A stretch of 64,000 nucleotides of DNA. It comes from Cucumis sativus. Its lineage: Eukaryota > Streptophyta > Magnoliopsida > Cucurbitales > Cucurbitaceae. Of this stretch, positions 25,031 to 36,803 are shown one piece after another. The DNA is taken from positions 19,081,489 through 19,145,488 of the forward strand of contig NC_026655.2 of the NCBI RefSeq assembly GCF_000004075.3, in the 5' to 3' direction. Below the pieces are notes generated by a model, which was given only the letters and a program-made list of their open reading frames with translations, was not told the DNA's origin and did no database searches. The position numbers and the translations under genes are program-made. How positions within the stretch are numbered: the stretch's first letter is position 1; each line of letters opens with the position of its first letter.

Positions 25031-28000
25031 TCATTGCTTTCCCTTGAGAAACTTTGAGCTTTCACGAATTGGAGAAATTTGCTTCCATATTAGCTGAGCG
25101 TATTCTGGATGATCGATAAAAGGATTTCTATTGTGCTGATAAAACTTGCATATTCTGTCATTTCTCAACTTCTCTTCTCTTGATGGTGGATCACCCTTAT
25201 TCCATTTTAACAATGTTGAAAGTAGGCCCATTTCATTATTTCCTACAAAGGATGAATGGAACCCTATTAAAATCTTAAGAATTAATTTTTTGAAATGTAT
25301 ATGCAAAAATAAAGCATTGCATAAATAATATAAAAGCAAAAAATAAAAAGAAAAATTAATTAAAAAGAAAAAAAAAAATGCACAAGTACTATTACTACTT
25401 TTTTCTCGCTTGAATCCTACCCTTGTTTGGAGAATCAGAAAGCTGAAACCCATAAGAGACTGCCATATACATTACTGCCCTTGCTATATCTCCTCTAACC
25501 TGCCAGTGAACAAATGCAGACAAGGAAATCATGATATATAAGAAAAGACAACTCAAGTAAACACTGTCTTCTAAATTTAATAATCTTTGCCGTGTTTCAG
25601 ATCTCGATAAATTAGGATAGTGATATGTATATTTATTCAGAGACTTCTCAGGTTTCAAGGATACTTTTCAATTTCCTCATCCAAATAAGAACATATGATA
25701 TGCCATGGATGTTCTATGATATACGAGATCATCTCCCAAAAGCAATCAAAGAATGTTTTGAATCAATACTTACTTTTCCTGGGAAAGAAAAAATTCCACC
25801 TTCAGTATTACCAAAATTTAAACAAAAAGTCTTACATGCTTAGGAGGTGCCCATTTTTCCTTATCGCTTTCAGTATCAGAAGCCGCTTCTTTTGAGGCTG
25901 GCTTCAAACATTCAGGGGATTTAACTTGGCATTCTCCAAAATATTTGTTTCCTCGGGAGGAATTGACTGCACAAACTTCAGTTAGTTACTAATATCAAAC
26001 TAATTTCATCAACTTATTGCCATGATAGAAAATTCTCTAGATACCATTTGTATCTGCTGGATGGATATTGTGCAAATCTGTCAAGGATGGACCTCTTCTA
26101 AGCCCATAAGAACGAGGCCACAAATGCTCCCCTGAATAACAAGATGGAAAGATGAAGGAGAAATAACTCTTCATCTCTAAATATTGTTGTTAGGTTGCCT
26201 TGGTATACCACATACTGATTGTTTTATCTTCAACAATAAAGTATGTAACAGTCATACATTCATCTTTGTACTTAAATAGCTAAGAAAGCTATTAAACTGA
26301 AAGCTATAGAACAGGAGATCAAAGTGAAGGACATGATATAAAGGTGTTTAGACATGTGGCATAGTAAGTTCAAAAACTAGTCTACAAAGGAACTTACTGT
26401 TCCAACCCTCAGGTTTCCCTGCTAGAGACTTTGGCACAATCCTCTGCGAGTATATCTCCACTCTGTGGTAATCAAGTAAAATTCATCAACTACGTAGAAT
26501 ATTAAGGTGCAAGTCAACTAAATGCCCGCCCCACCAAAATGGGAAAAGTTATGATTGCATGAAATAATTAAATTTGTATACAAACCAAATTACATTGTTG
26601 TAATGAGAAATGAAGTGATTTTAGCTGTAATGAGAATTACATTGCTGATGAGGCTTCTGGATTGTCTACATCAGCAGCATCAAGAATCTTGATGGCATCC
26701 CAGACCTAATCACCACATCCCCTTAGATGAGAGTTAGATGCCAAATAGACAAGCTAGAAGCGGAACTAGTCAAGCTAGAACTAAAAGTTCATCATAAAAA
26801 ATAAAGGGACTTTTAGTCCTTGGAGTATGAGTTTCAACAACACTTAGATCCCTAAGTATTCAAACTTGATATTTTAACTCGTTGGTTTCAGAAAATGGTT
26901 TATTTAGTCTCTATCGGCTGCAGTGTCGTTGAGGCGCAGCCGGGCACTCGCCTAAAGCGAGAGGCGAGGTGAGGTCTTAGTGCCTTGCAAGTACCCAAGA
27001 CGAGCACCTCTAATAAACGCTCACCTTTTGCACCTTTCAGTTGCCTCGAGCATATGTTCAAGGTGGCCAGGTGTTTGCCCGGTTTAATTCCTTAGAACTT
27101 TTTTTTAGATAAAAAAACATTCTTCTCTAATAGGATAGAAGGAAGTATCAAAGTTTGTAAATGTAGAATTAAAGAAAAATTAAAGAAAGAAAGAGGAATT
27201 GAAGAAGAAAAAGAGTCAAAGTAGAAAAAGATTCTATATCTTTTTTCAAAATTTTTTTTTCCTCTAAGATTATTTGAGTTAATTTATTTCCAATCTTATG
27301 CATTTTTTTATTTATAATATTATTCTTTATTGTTTCATTAACTGCACTTCGCTTTAAACAAGCAACACCTTTTTATCGCCTCTCGCCTTGAGGTGATTAA
27401 AAAGTTTGTCACCTTAGAGTGCACCTTGCACCTTGAAAACACTGATTGGCTGCCAGTCAGTATTTCATTAATTAGCTAACATAATGATAACATGACATTC
27501 TTTTTATTAAAAATAATATATTTTTTTAAATAAGAAGAATTTAAATCTTTTTTCTATCTTCTTTCTTCATCCCCCCATAGGCCACTACACTCCTGCCAGG
27601 GTGCCACTGCTTGTAGTCACCCTGCTTCACCCTTCTCCCTTGATATGAAACTCTTCCTCATTTGAATGTGGAGTCGTGAGCAAGAGCAGGCAAGAGGCTG
27701 CCCCTCGTTTCAGGTCAAGGGAGAACGGCAATGAGGAGTGAGCGGGATTCAGCAACCAATGCCGGAGGGAAAGAAATGGCAACTATACCAGCTCTAGTTA
27801 ATGAAAAACTGAAGTCATGGACAAAATAAACCATATTTTCAAACCATGGTAGTTAAAATTTCAAGTCTGAAAATTAAGGGCCTAAGCACTAGCCAACTCA
27901 AACCTCAAGGACCAAAATGTGTTTCTGCCAAAAACAAAAGGCACCTCTTTATAGGACAAGGAATGATGAGCAGCAACAATTGAATTTAGCTTACGTTTGA

Positions 28001-28719
28001 GAAGTTCACCTTTAAACTGTGCTACATTAGCATAATACATATTAACATCTTCACAAGGATATCTAACAGAAGGAGACGGATAATCATGGGCTTGCGCAAC
28101 TAAACAAAGGAAGAACAATTGATAGGATATGAATTGAGCAGCCCATCTCCAAGAATCCCTATAGTGAAAGTTATCATCTCATGAGCCACTCATACAACAA
28201 TACACGAATTACTTCTACACATACAAATCACCAAAAAAATAACAACCCCAAAATCTCAAAAAACACAACATTTCCGATTCGCAGAAGATATTGACCTAAT
28301 TTCTTCTGTAAGTTTTGAAAGATTCAATACATTTTCAACAAACCCCTTTTCTATACACAAAGGTTTCACAAGCAATAAACACATTTGATGGAAAATACAT
28401 AAAATAATAATAATAATAAAGGGTATAAGTAAAATGGGGCTAACCAGGCAAAGAGAGCAGAAACAGAGCAGGAAAGACGCGCAAACGGGAGAATGTTGAG
28501 GGTGTGAAGTGGGTTAGAATGAAATTCAACGAGAAGATTAGTAAATTTGGTTTGTGAAAGTAGAAAAAGTTTCAGCTTGAATGGAAAGCGGGTGGGTAAG
28601 GAAGAAGGGTTCTGATTACAGGGATGGCTGGCCTCGATTCCGGCCACCAATTTTCTGGGAGCGGAACTGCCGATGGCCGTAACGTATAACATTTCTTTCG
28701 GTTTAATTTGAGTTCCCAC
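25031..28719 (-). CDS. Secreted nuclease of the bacterial-type endonuclease I family (Endonuclease_1)
   Basis: Seven well-supported coding exons, read from the right: 28099-27945, 26705-26641, 26462-26398, 26131-26045, 25966-25836, 25499-25421, 25242-25031 (stop). Together they encode about 264 residues. The core reads WDAIKILDAADVDN, NREHLWPRSYG, LTDLHNIHPAD, NSSRGNKYFGEC, RGDIARAVMYM, and LRNDRICKFYQHNRNPFIDH. These are the landmarks of the endonuclease I family, whose catalytic site is a His-metal fold around the REHLWPRS motif; members degrade DNA or RNA. The sequence before HDYPSPS is hydrophobic and ends VAQA, so secretion is likely. The 5' end is uncertain. The acceptor at 28099 joined to the donor at about 28446 gives a good signal peptide (LLSLPVAQA) but that frame has no Met. 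A second acceptor at 28158 joins in frame to a Met at 28719 or 28692 but gives an odd N-terminus. Intron 2 (26706-27944) contains a hAT-type MITE. Confidence 0.85.
26921..27444. mobile_element. hAT-type MITE with 8-bp target-site duplication
   Basis: A 524-bp element starting CAGTGT and ending ACACTG. The left end (CAGTGTCGTTGAGGCGCAGC) and the reverse complement of the right end (CAGTGTTTTCAAGGTGCAAG) form imperfect terminal inverted repeats that continue inward with GCACTC and GAGAGGCGA blocks. It is flanked by ATCGGCTG (26913-26920) and ATTGGCTG (27445-27452), an 8-bp duplication with one mismatch. CAGTG ends plus 8-bp duplication fit the hAT superfamily. There is no transposase, so it is non-autonomous. 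Its ends are clearly richer in GC than the surrounding intron. Confidence 0.85.
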
Positions 28720-28759
28720 AAACGAACACAGTGAGAACGATTAACTTCTTTTTCCATTT

Positions 28760-31620
28760 GTTTTGGTAAAAGTATTATTCTTATTCATATATTTCTTTCA
28801 TTTTCAATTTTAATTTTTGTATTTTGTCTAAAATAAAAGATAGTTCTTGACTTAAACTTACTTTTTTTTTCTTCTTTTAAGAAAGGAACTTACAAACTTT
28901 TCGAGTTAAATAACTCAATTTTCAAGGACTTGATCTTCGACTTCTTCTTCTTTAGTTTGATATGGCTTTCAAACTAACATGTGTAAGAGATTTTCACATT
29001 AATACAGTGTCAAACCTACCACACTCCAATATATAAGTTAGTACGTGGAGATCATAGTTTAGTTGAGGCACACAAGAAGTAAGATAGCACTCCCATTCAG
29101 GACATTATACTTACTAATCCCTTCTTTTCAGAGTCATTAAATGAGATTTACAAATTCTTCCTCTGACACACACGCCCTCTCGCTACATGTAATATCGTGA
29201 GTGCTAGGGTTGTTTTTTATGCTCGATGTTGCAAAGAACAAGATCACAAACTTAGTTATTTTTTCATTGATATATTTACAAACTTGACTAGTTGGTCCAA
29301 ACCTTAATGCATTTAACTTCTCCTTTTAGAATGTGCATCATTCTTTACCTCATCAGCATATCCTATGGGTTTGAACTCAATTGAACTTGTCTTAAACAAC
29401 CCTCGTCAGGAATCGATATCAACATCTCAAACTTTCGTTCTAACATATTATTTAACCACTTTTACATTAATGAAGATTTGTTTTTTCTTTTCCATTTTCT
29501 CTTTTTGTCTCCCAATGGCATTTAATTTTTACCTATATGTTGCTTCTTTAATCGTCGTTGTGTTGTATCACTGACCTCTATCTCTTCATTGTTGTTTATA
29601 TGTTTTCACTATCTCCATCCATGGCCCTCACATGGACCTTCCTTTAATGTTATTAAAAACACTTGGGACTGCTTATTTCCCCCACCATGTAAATTGCAAA
29701 ACAAAGCCCTACAGAATTCAATGTGATTGAGAAGTACTTTTTCTTGTTCTTTATCTTTTTTACCCTAAAATATAAAGTAAGAAAAATTCAACCACAAATC
29801 TCAAGCTGTCAAAAAAAGAAATAAAGAAAAAATGTGGAAAATGTGATGGAGAGAGAGAATAAGGTGATCAATACAAATTAAGTTAGCAACAAAATTGCAA
29901 ACAGAGAAATGTTTAAAAGAGTTCTCGGCAAGGTTGGAAAGGATTTCTTGTTTGAAAATTCTCAGTGATGCTATTCCCAACATACATGATTTACAAGCAG
30001 AAAGAAATCTCCTCTAACTCCTTAGGTTTATTTTGCAAATCTCACATTGAATCTACATAATTTATATTGTGTGGGATTGTAATTTTTCAATTGGAAAATT
30101 TGGGATGTTTTTTTTTTTAAAATTATTATTATTGTAGGTTTGTTTGTTATTGGAGAGGTAAACTACTCCCCTTTGGATTACCAGGATCATCAGAGATCTA
30201 TGTATTCTTGTAAAGATCAGTTGGATTGCACATTGAACATTTTGTGTAGATTGTAGAACTTAAGAAACAATAAGTGTTGTAGAAAAGGTGTGCAGACATA
30301 GTTGTCCTCAACTGCTCGTTTGAATTTCATCTTCTCGATTGTGAGGGTGATGGTAAGGATTCAGGGAGTAAGGCTCCTACTCAAGTCCCGCTTTGATTGC
30401 CTCTCCCACCCATTCCCCTCGTTGGTCCCAATTGAGCTACTAAGTCTCTAGAAGCTAAATGCATATATGACTCGATCAGAGGAGGGAGGTTTTTGAATCA
30501 TGTGTGGTTTGAAGAATGATTATGGGAGGCTGTAAATTTCTTTTTGGAGGTGGAGCATCAACATTTTGTAAAGATAATGTGTTGTCTAGGAGGGCTTAGT
30601 GGTAAGTGAATGGATTGGAAACATTTTGTTGATCAAGGTTGTGTAACACGATTAAGCTGTTAGTAGCAATGAGAGTTCTTTCATCTAAAAAGATGATTTT
30701 CTCTATAGGAATCTCCCGTTAGGGTATAGTTGATTGGTTAATTAGGTTGCTTGTTCTTGGTTGGTTGCCTAATAATATACTTTTCTCTATGTATATATAA
30801 AGCTAAACCAAAATTCTAATCTGCAAGTGCAATAAACTACTTGATTAAGACACTTTAATACTCTGTTATTTTTCTTCTTTTGACACGTTTTTTTGTTTCC
30901 TAATTTTCACTAACTTCTAAACATTACATTTATACATTTCCTAAACTTCAAATTTGAAATTTACCATGGTGTGACAATGGCATTCAGTGTGATAGTCCAA
31001 AATCAAAGATAATAATACAAAGTTATTTGAAAAATTGCAGATTTTTGTTTTGTCTTTTGTTTTGGGTAAATTTAGGCTCCAAAAATATTAGAAAAAGTAG
31101 TTAAAAAGAAAAGGTAAAGAAAGTGGATGAATGAATTGAAAGGAAAAGCAATGGCATCACACAGAGCACATCATAGAGACCAAAAGCTGAGTTAGGACAA
31201 GATGGTTTTGTAACCAAAAACAAACCTTAGGTTCGTTATTCCTACACTATTTTCCCTACCAAAAACAAAAAATAAATAAAAAGAACTCTAAATTATTTCT
31301 ATCTTTTTAACATATCAATCAAAATTCCCCCTCTATTTCTCCTCCCCTTCCACTGTTCTACTTTTGTTCCTATCCCCTTCCCTCCGCCGCCGCCACCGCC
31401 GTCGTTTACCTGTCCCTTTCTTCTCTTAATTAGGATATCAATGGTGGGTTGGTTCAGAAAAGTTGTAATGGTCAATGGGTCGGTCTGTTTTTTATTTTGT
31501 TTTAGATTTTTCTTTTTGGGTTGCTCTGTTCTAGAACCTTGTGGGAGCTTTGAGTTATGTCCGTTCATCCGTGATTTCTGAATCTGACACTGTTATTTAT
31601 TACACCATCTGCCATCATCA
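28760..31620. other. Intergenic region between nuclease and ATL genes
   Basis: I see no supported gene. About 30300-30800 is less AT-rich and contains a TATA-like 'TATATATAAAG' followed by 'GCAATAAA', which could be a decayed retroelement terminal repeat, but no coding remnant is readable. The last 300 bp (31300-31620) are probably the ATL 3' UTR on the minus strand. Confidence 0.5.
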
Positions 31621-32796
31621 TCATCCGGTCCCTTTTCCGGCATGCTTCCCCATCATCCCCATCCGTCGCTGTCTCTTTAATTCTACTGGTAATGAAGCTA
31701 CTGAAAATCTCCGGCTGTCGGATATTATCATTTCTGACCGTAGATACAACAGATCCGAACCTTGGACATCGCTCCATCTCTCCACCACCGGCACCTTCGG
31801 CGACACTATGATCCTGTGCTCCAATCTGTTCTGATTCTGATTTTGATTTGTTTTCTCCTCCGGCAAAAGTAACCCGTCTTTTCGGTGCCGATCGAAGCAC
31901 CCAACAGACACCGTTTCGGTTCTCTTGCTGTCGAGTGACCGTCTCAACAATGCTGGATCACGGTAACTGGACTCCCCTGTTCTCTTCTCGCCCACTGACG
32001 AGTGTCTACCGGAGACTCTCCCGGATCCAGCCTTGCCGCTTCTTCTCCCCTGTTCTAAGTTCAACACTACATCCTTGGAATTCGATTCCCGTGGTGGCGG
32101 CGGCGGCGGCTGAGGTGGTGGAGGTGGTTGGTCGTGAAGAAAGATATTGACGTCTTCAACTAATAACACGTCCTCCGGGTCGACTCTGTAGCGACAGAGA
32201 GGGCAAGTGGAGTGAGCGTCGAGCCAAGTATCGACACATTCAACATGGAAAGCGTGTTTGCATTTCGGAAGAAGTCTCAGAACCTCCGTCGGCTCGAATC
32301 TGTTCAAACAAACAGCGCATTCCAGGCCTTCCTTCTGTCCACTCAACGACCCAAATCGGAAAATCGGTAACGATTCGATAACAGTCTGGTCGATGCCAGA
32401 GTTCTTCCTCGTCGAGAAGCTCGGAACACCCATCATCGTATTGGGACGCATCGAGTAACCGACCACCACCGCCGCATTCCCACGCTTGCAGTGCTTGGCG
32501 TATAAAAGAAGAAGGAAAGTAATGGAGAAAGTGGTGGTCAGGACACCCACCACCACCGCCATGCTCGGCCGGAATGGAGAGTAGACCGGCTTCTCCTCGG
32601 GGGGTGGAGCAGAGGGAATAAACAGAGGTGGTGGGGGAGGAGAAGAAGAAGAAGAAGCAAGAAAAACAGTTTCCTTTAAAGGGTGGGTTAGGATAAGGTT
32701 TAGAGGTCGGTGGTAGGTGGTGGGGGCTGCCGGAGAGACGGCGGTGAAGAGGAAAAAGAGAGAGAAGAGGGAGAAGGAATTGGGAAGGGTGCCCAT
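31621..32796 (-). CDS. ATL-type RING-H2 E3 ubiquitin ligase (ATL42/ATL43-like)
   Basis: Intronless gene of 391 residues, typical of the ATL family. An N-terminal hydrophobic segment (about 5-23) looks like a signal sequence. A poly-Ser/Pro stretch follows, then a transmembrane helix (about 79-100). The GLD-type motif is present as SGIDQTVIESLP (133-144). The RING-H2 finger spans 160-201 with the ligand order C160, C163, C179, H181, H184, C187, C198, C201 and the conserved Trp191 and Pro199. The C-terminal half is disordered, with a second Pro-rich run (224-235), Ser/Arg-rich blocks and a Met/Lys-rich tail. ATL proteins are membrane-bound ligases that accept an E2 through the RING and ubiquitinate targets in defence, nutrient or ABA responses. 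The length and the long C-terminal tail fit ATL42/43, but the exact orthologue is inferred. Upstream of the start there is an ABRE-like element and a G-box. Confidence 0.93.
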   Translation of the reverse strand: MGTLPNSFSLFSLFFLFTAVSPAAPTTYHRPLNLILTHPLKETVFLASSSSSPPPPPLFIPSAPPPEEKPVYSPFRPSMAVVVGVLTTTFSITFLLLLYAKHCKRGNAAVVVGYSMRPNTMMGVPSFSTRKNSGIDQTVIESLPIFRFGSLSGQKEGLECAVCLNRFEPTEVLRLLPKCKHAFHVECVDTWLDAHSTCPLCRYRVDPEDVLLVEDVNIFLHDQPPPPPQPPPPPPRESNSKDVVLNLEQGRRSGKAGSGRVSGRHSSVGEKRTGESSYRDPALLRRSLDSKRTETVSVGCFDRHRKDGLLLPEEKTNQNQNQNRLEHRIIVSPKVPVVERWSDVQGSDLLYLRSEMIISDSRRFSVASLPVELKRQRRMGMMGKHAGKGTG

Positions 32797-33471
32797 GTCT
32801 GAATCAAACAGAGGAATGAGTTAGAAGGAGAATGGGGAGTGACTGGTGAGGGAGCAAATAGGAATTTTAAATTTTAATTATTGTCTTTTGTTTTATGTTT
32901 AGACTAAAAAATAAAAAATAATAAAAAAGTTTGATTATTTATTTCTTATTTAGGATTAAGAAAGATTCGGATTTGGGGATGGATATATATAATTTGGAGA
33001 GATCATGCAGAAACAAAACAAACCAAACCAAACCAAACATAAAAGCTGTTCACTTTTAACATTATAATTCTTTTTTAATTCATTAAATACTTTCAAAAAT
33101 GTAAAAATTACTGTAGAAGGGAGGATGGTGACGTGGCAGGAGTGAAATGTGGGTCCGGGAGGTAACCTAGCACGTGACTGATGTTGGGAGTCTGCGTGCA
33201 ACAGAGCAGACCATTGGATCGGTCCCCGCCCCCTGTTGGTTCACTTTGCCAACGCCATTCCCTTCCTACACATTTTCACTCTTAACACTCCTCTCTTCCC
33301 TTTTTCTTCATCCCCATGCTCAATCTCACTTCCATCTCGATTACCACAATTCAGGATCCGAGTGAATAAACAGTTATCGAACTGTACACACACATCTTCC
33401 GCTAATACAACAGTTGTTTATTTATTTTTCCACTTGTTAGAGGCAACAAACGTTCAGGAGTAAGGTTGCTT
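32797..33471. other. Spacer holding ATL promoter and ABCI17 3' end
   Basis: Both flanking genes are on the minus strand, so this 675 bp contains the ATL promoter and 5' UTR and the 3' UTR of the ABC gene. A (CCAAA)n-like run occurs at about 33018-33040. ABRE and G-box cores occur at 33131 and 33171. Confidence 0.6.
33131..33176 (-). promoter_or_regulatory. ABRE-like ACGTGGC plus G-box CACGTG upstream of ATL
   Basis: ACGTGGC (33131-33137) and the palindromic CACGTG (33171-33176) lie 34 bp apart, about 335-380 bp upstream of the ATL start. Paired ACGT cores are the classic arrangement bound by bZIP factors in ABA responses. Function is inferred from motif and position only. Confidence 0.5.
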
Positions 33472-34929
33472 TCATGAGCTGAGTTCAAGGAACTTGAGAG
33501 CCATCGGGTGCTTTGCTTCCGACAGTTTGTTCGGTGGTAGAATTTCCACAATCTCCCCATTCACGAGTAGGCAAACTATGTCTGCAATTCTCTGGATTTG
33601 TTTGATACTATGTGAAACCATTACGATTGTTAATCCCCATCTCGTCTTCAGCCTCACCAATACATCTTCAATGTTCTCGGTCGAGATAGGATCCAATGCG
33701 CTTGTTGGTTCATCTAGCAACAACACCTTCACCACAGCAGAGATCCCATTATCAATTCTAACACATCCATTGCTAAACTACATCCCTAAACAATCAAACA
33801 AACACAAATGCCATTCCAATTGTATATTCTCCTGCTCAACTACTCGGATTTCCTATCTACTTAAGCTACCATTCATTCACATTTTCACTAAATCACTTGC
33901 AAAATCTAATAGAATGCAATGGATGCGACTAAATACCTCAGGTGCATTGGCTAAGGTTCGAGCAAGCGCAACACGTTGAGCTTGCCCGACGGATAGTTCA
34001 GAGCCAATCTTGCTAAAGAAGGACGAGTCAAGATCTGCTAGACTGAGTAACTTATGAACTTCATCATCACTCAGCTTCTTTCCCCTCAACTGAGGTCCAT
34101 ATCTTATATTGTCAGCAACAGTACCTGAAGAAGGAGAAAACATGGAAGGTTTGTTTTGAAAAGTAGCCAACAAAGCAATTGAATTCAACAGCCACAGTTT
34201 TGTTCTTGAATTTTGGACAGTATCGACCTCAAAACATAATGTCTTTGAAGCATTTCATAAGTGAAATTCATCACTGTTCTTCAAAATCAAAGTTCTGATA
34301 AATTTAAATGCTATGTTTTTCTTCCAGATTAATTGAACTTTTTGCCTAAAGTCAATTCCTCATAACTAACATCAAAACGTTTCAATTTTCTATGAATATC
34401 CCAAATTTTCCGATTGAAAAAACGAAACCCTAGGCGCAAAAAAACAGGAGAAAACGACGCAGCACCTTCAAAGAGAACAGGAATTTGGAAGAGCATCCCG
34501 ACTTTCCGGCGAAGACCAAGAACGTCGAGATTGACAATATCTTGGCCGTCCAAAAACACGGAGCCCGCCGGCGGCTCCCACAGCCGATTAAGAGCCCTCA
34601 GCGTCGTTGATTTGCCACCGCCGCTTGGCCCTATAATTCCAACGATCTTCCCTTTAGGTATATCCACACTGATTCCTCTTAGAATCTGATTCGTCAAATT
34701 ACGTATCCGAATCTTCACATGATCACCCACCCCTCCATTTTCACTTCCCTCGTTCACCACAAGTAGATGCTCTCGAAGCCCATCACCTACAAATCGAAAC
34801 CAAATTTCCAATCACCGGTAAGATTCTAATAAATCAAAAGAGCAACTAACGAAAGTAAATCGAAATTAAATTGAAGAACTTACTGATACCGTCGGAGTCA
34901 TTAGCCGGAGTAAGAGTATCTGGAATCAT
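33472..34929 (-). CDS. ABCI17: ABC transporter I family member 17 / STAR1-like ATP-binding protein
   Basis: Four exons: 34929-34884, 34786-34466, 34124-33937, 33726-33472, encoding 269 residues. It is a soluble nucleotide-binding domain with no membrane segment. Walker A GPSGGGKST is at 68-76, the Q-loop at LFQIPVLFEG (114-123), the signature LSVGQAQRVALAR at 166-178, Walker B VLLLDE at 186-191, and the H-loop His at 224. The size, the LFEGTVADNIRYGPQLRGKKL linker and the C-terminal half match rice STAR1 and Arabidopsis ABCI17. In rice STAR1 partners the membrane protein STAR2/ALS3 in exporting UDP-glucose from vesicles and confers aluminium tolerance. The partner gene is not in this window. 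The Met at 34929 gives a short polar N-terminus and is the first ATG in frame. All catalytic motifs are intact. Confidence 0.93.
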
Positions 34930-36803
34930 TCTAATCGCCGGATAGAGGGAAATTGAATAAAACAGAAGATGGGGGAGGTTGGGATGAAATTTGGAAGAAG
35001 TTGGGATGTAAAAGAATGGCGGTCAAATGAGAAGAAGATGGAACTGAATAAGCCGGTACCAGATGAAAATTGAAATGAAAAAGATGGATCGAATCCTTTC
35101 TGTTTGGAATTCAGAGTGGATTATAACAACGATTGTTATTTTGTTTTGTGATTGTCGTTTGGAATAATGTCAAATTTTCACGAAGATTTTCGATTGAAAA
35201 AGAAAACAAGGACTTTCATGGAGAAATAAGCACATGAAGAGAGTAAGTTGTTGTTGGGGTGGAGAAGAATATTTGATAATGATGGCCACTCAAGATTTTA
35301 ATCCCTTCTTTTACTAATCGATTAAAGTATAAATTGTTTAGTGTCCATTTGTATTATTTTGTCCAATGTGCATGTGACTCAACATTCAAATCTTTTTTAA
35401 ATAACCTTACATATCTTAATATTTTGAATTTAATTGTTTTACCAACAACCCAAGAATACTATATTAAAATATCTACCAATTTTAGTAAAAAAAATTGGTT
35501 CGTCTACACCCTTATCCCTTGTATATAATAGAATACAAACATTTAAAAATCCCTATAAATATATATCTATATTAATTTCAACATTTAAATATATATATAC
35601 ATATATATAATAGAAAATTTAAACTAAGCCTTTAGAAACCATGCACATAATTACGCTAAATATATATATTCTAGTTAGATAGCATCTGTACACATCTTAA
35701 TTTTAGGTAGTTACAAATTTAGCAATTAAATTTAAATTAATTAAGTATATAGCACAATTTTAAAAAATTTGCAAATATAGCAAAATTTATCAAATTCTAT
35801 CAATGATATAAGTCGATAGATCATATTGTAAATATTGGTCTGATATACCATATGAAGTCTATCAGCGATAGTTTTGTTATATTTGCAAATTTTTTAAAAT
35901 ATTGTTATATCCTTAATTATTATTGCTAAAATAGTCATCCATTGCAATTTTCCTTTTAATTTAGTACTAAAACCCATAAATTATGATTTTTGTATTTATT
36001 TCTATATTATATCATATATATTATATAGTCTATTAAAACTAAGCCATCTTAAAAATAAAATTATTTTGCTAATTATTAATTTTTAAATTTACAACCTAAT
36101 GCCACTAATAATTGTTGCTAATACTCTTTTAGACTTTTCTTTACATTCTTTCTTAGGCTATTTTATATGTTTGTAGTTGATTAAAAAAACATGAAAGTTT
36201 ATTGAACCATAAAATTCCAATTAAAAGAAGAATTATAAGAAAGAAAAACCCACTTCCCATTATATAGATGAACATCAATTCTTGAAGATCAAATAAATGA
36301 TATAATTAACAAATGTTAGTACGTCAAAATAAATACATACAATAATTAAAACATTTTTTTAAAAAATTACGAAGAAGAATTAGTGTAGATATAAAAAAAA
36401 TAATAGTAGAAAAATTAAACGGATTACATAGAAATTGAATTAAAATATCTCAAAATCAAATTTGAATTTCATAAATCAAACATTATTTAATAATGGTTGA
36501 ATAAATACTTTAGTAATTGCATTTAAATCATTTCAAAACATTGGTGAAAGTAAACTTATAACTTAACGTCTAATATTAACATAACTTTCCTCCCTAAAAA
36601 CCTAGGATTCAATCCTCCATCCTCTAAAAAACGAACACTTCAAAACATGTTATAGAATAGTGATTTCATATGTATGAGAGAAATTGGTGTATGTGTTTTA
36701 TGCCAAACAACAATACATAATAATGAAGGGGGGAAAAGGAAGAGATTGATGATTGAAATTGGGTATTTGTAAATAAAAAGGTAGGTTAGGGGTGGCTAGC
36801 TAG
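34930..36803. other. Intergenic region with one MITE
   Basis: The right side of the ABCI17 start holds its promoter. A foldback MITE lies at 35708-35940. The rest is AT-rich with short (AT)n tracts (about 35588-35610). I see no gene. Confidence 0.6.
35708..35940. mobile_element. Foldback MITE, best-preserved copy of a dispersed family
   Basis: The left arm (about 35708-35800) and the reverse complement of the right arm (about 35855-35940) align nearly throughout. Shared blocks are TTTAGCAAT, ATTAAG.ATATA.CA, an exact TTTTAAAAAATTTGCAAATA block and AACAAAA/AGCAAAA, leading to CTATCA(A/G)(T/C)GATA near the loop. It has no coding capacity. Degenerate relatives occur at several other places in this window. 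Confidence 0.75.

Noticed and set aside
31541-32458. Plus-strand frames antisense to the ATL gene.
   Set aside because: They mirror the biased codon use of the real minus-strand RING-H2 gene and contain no domain.
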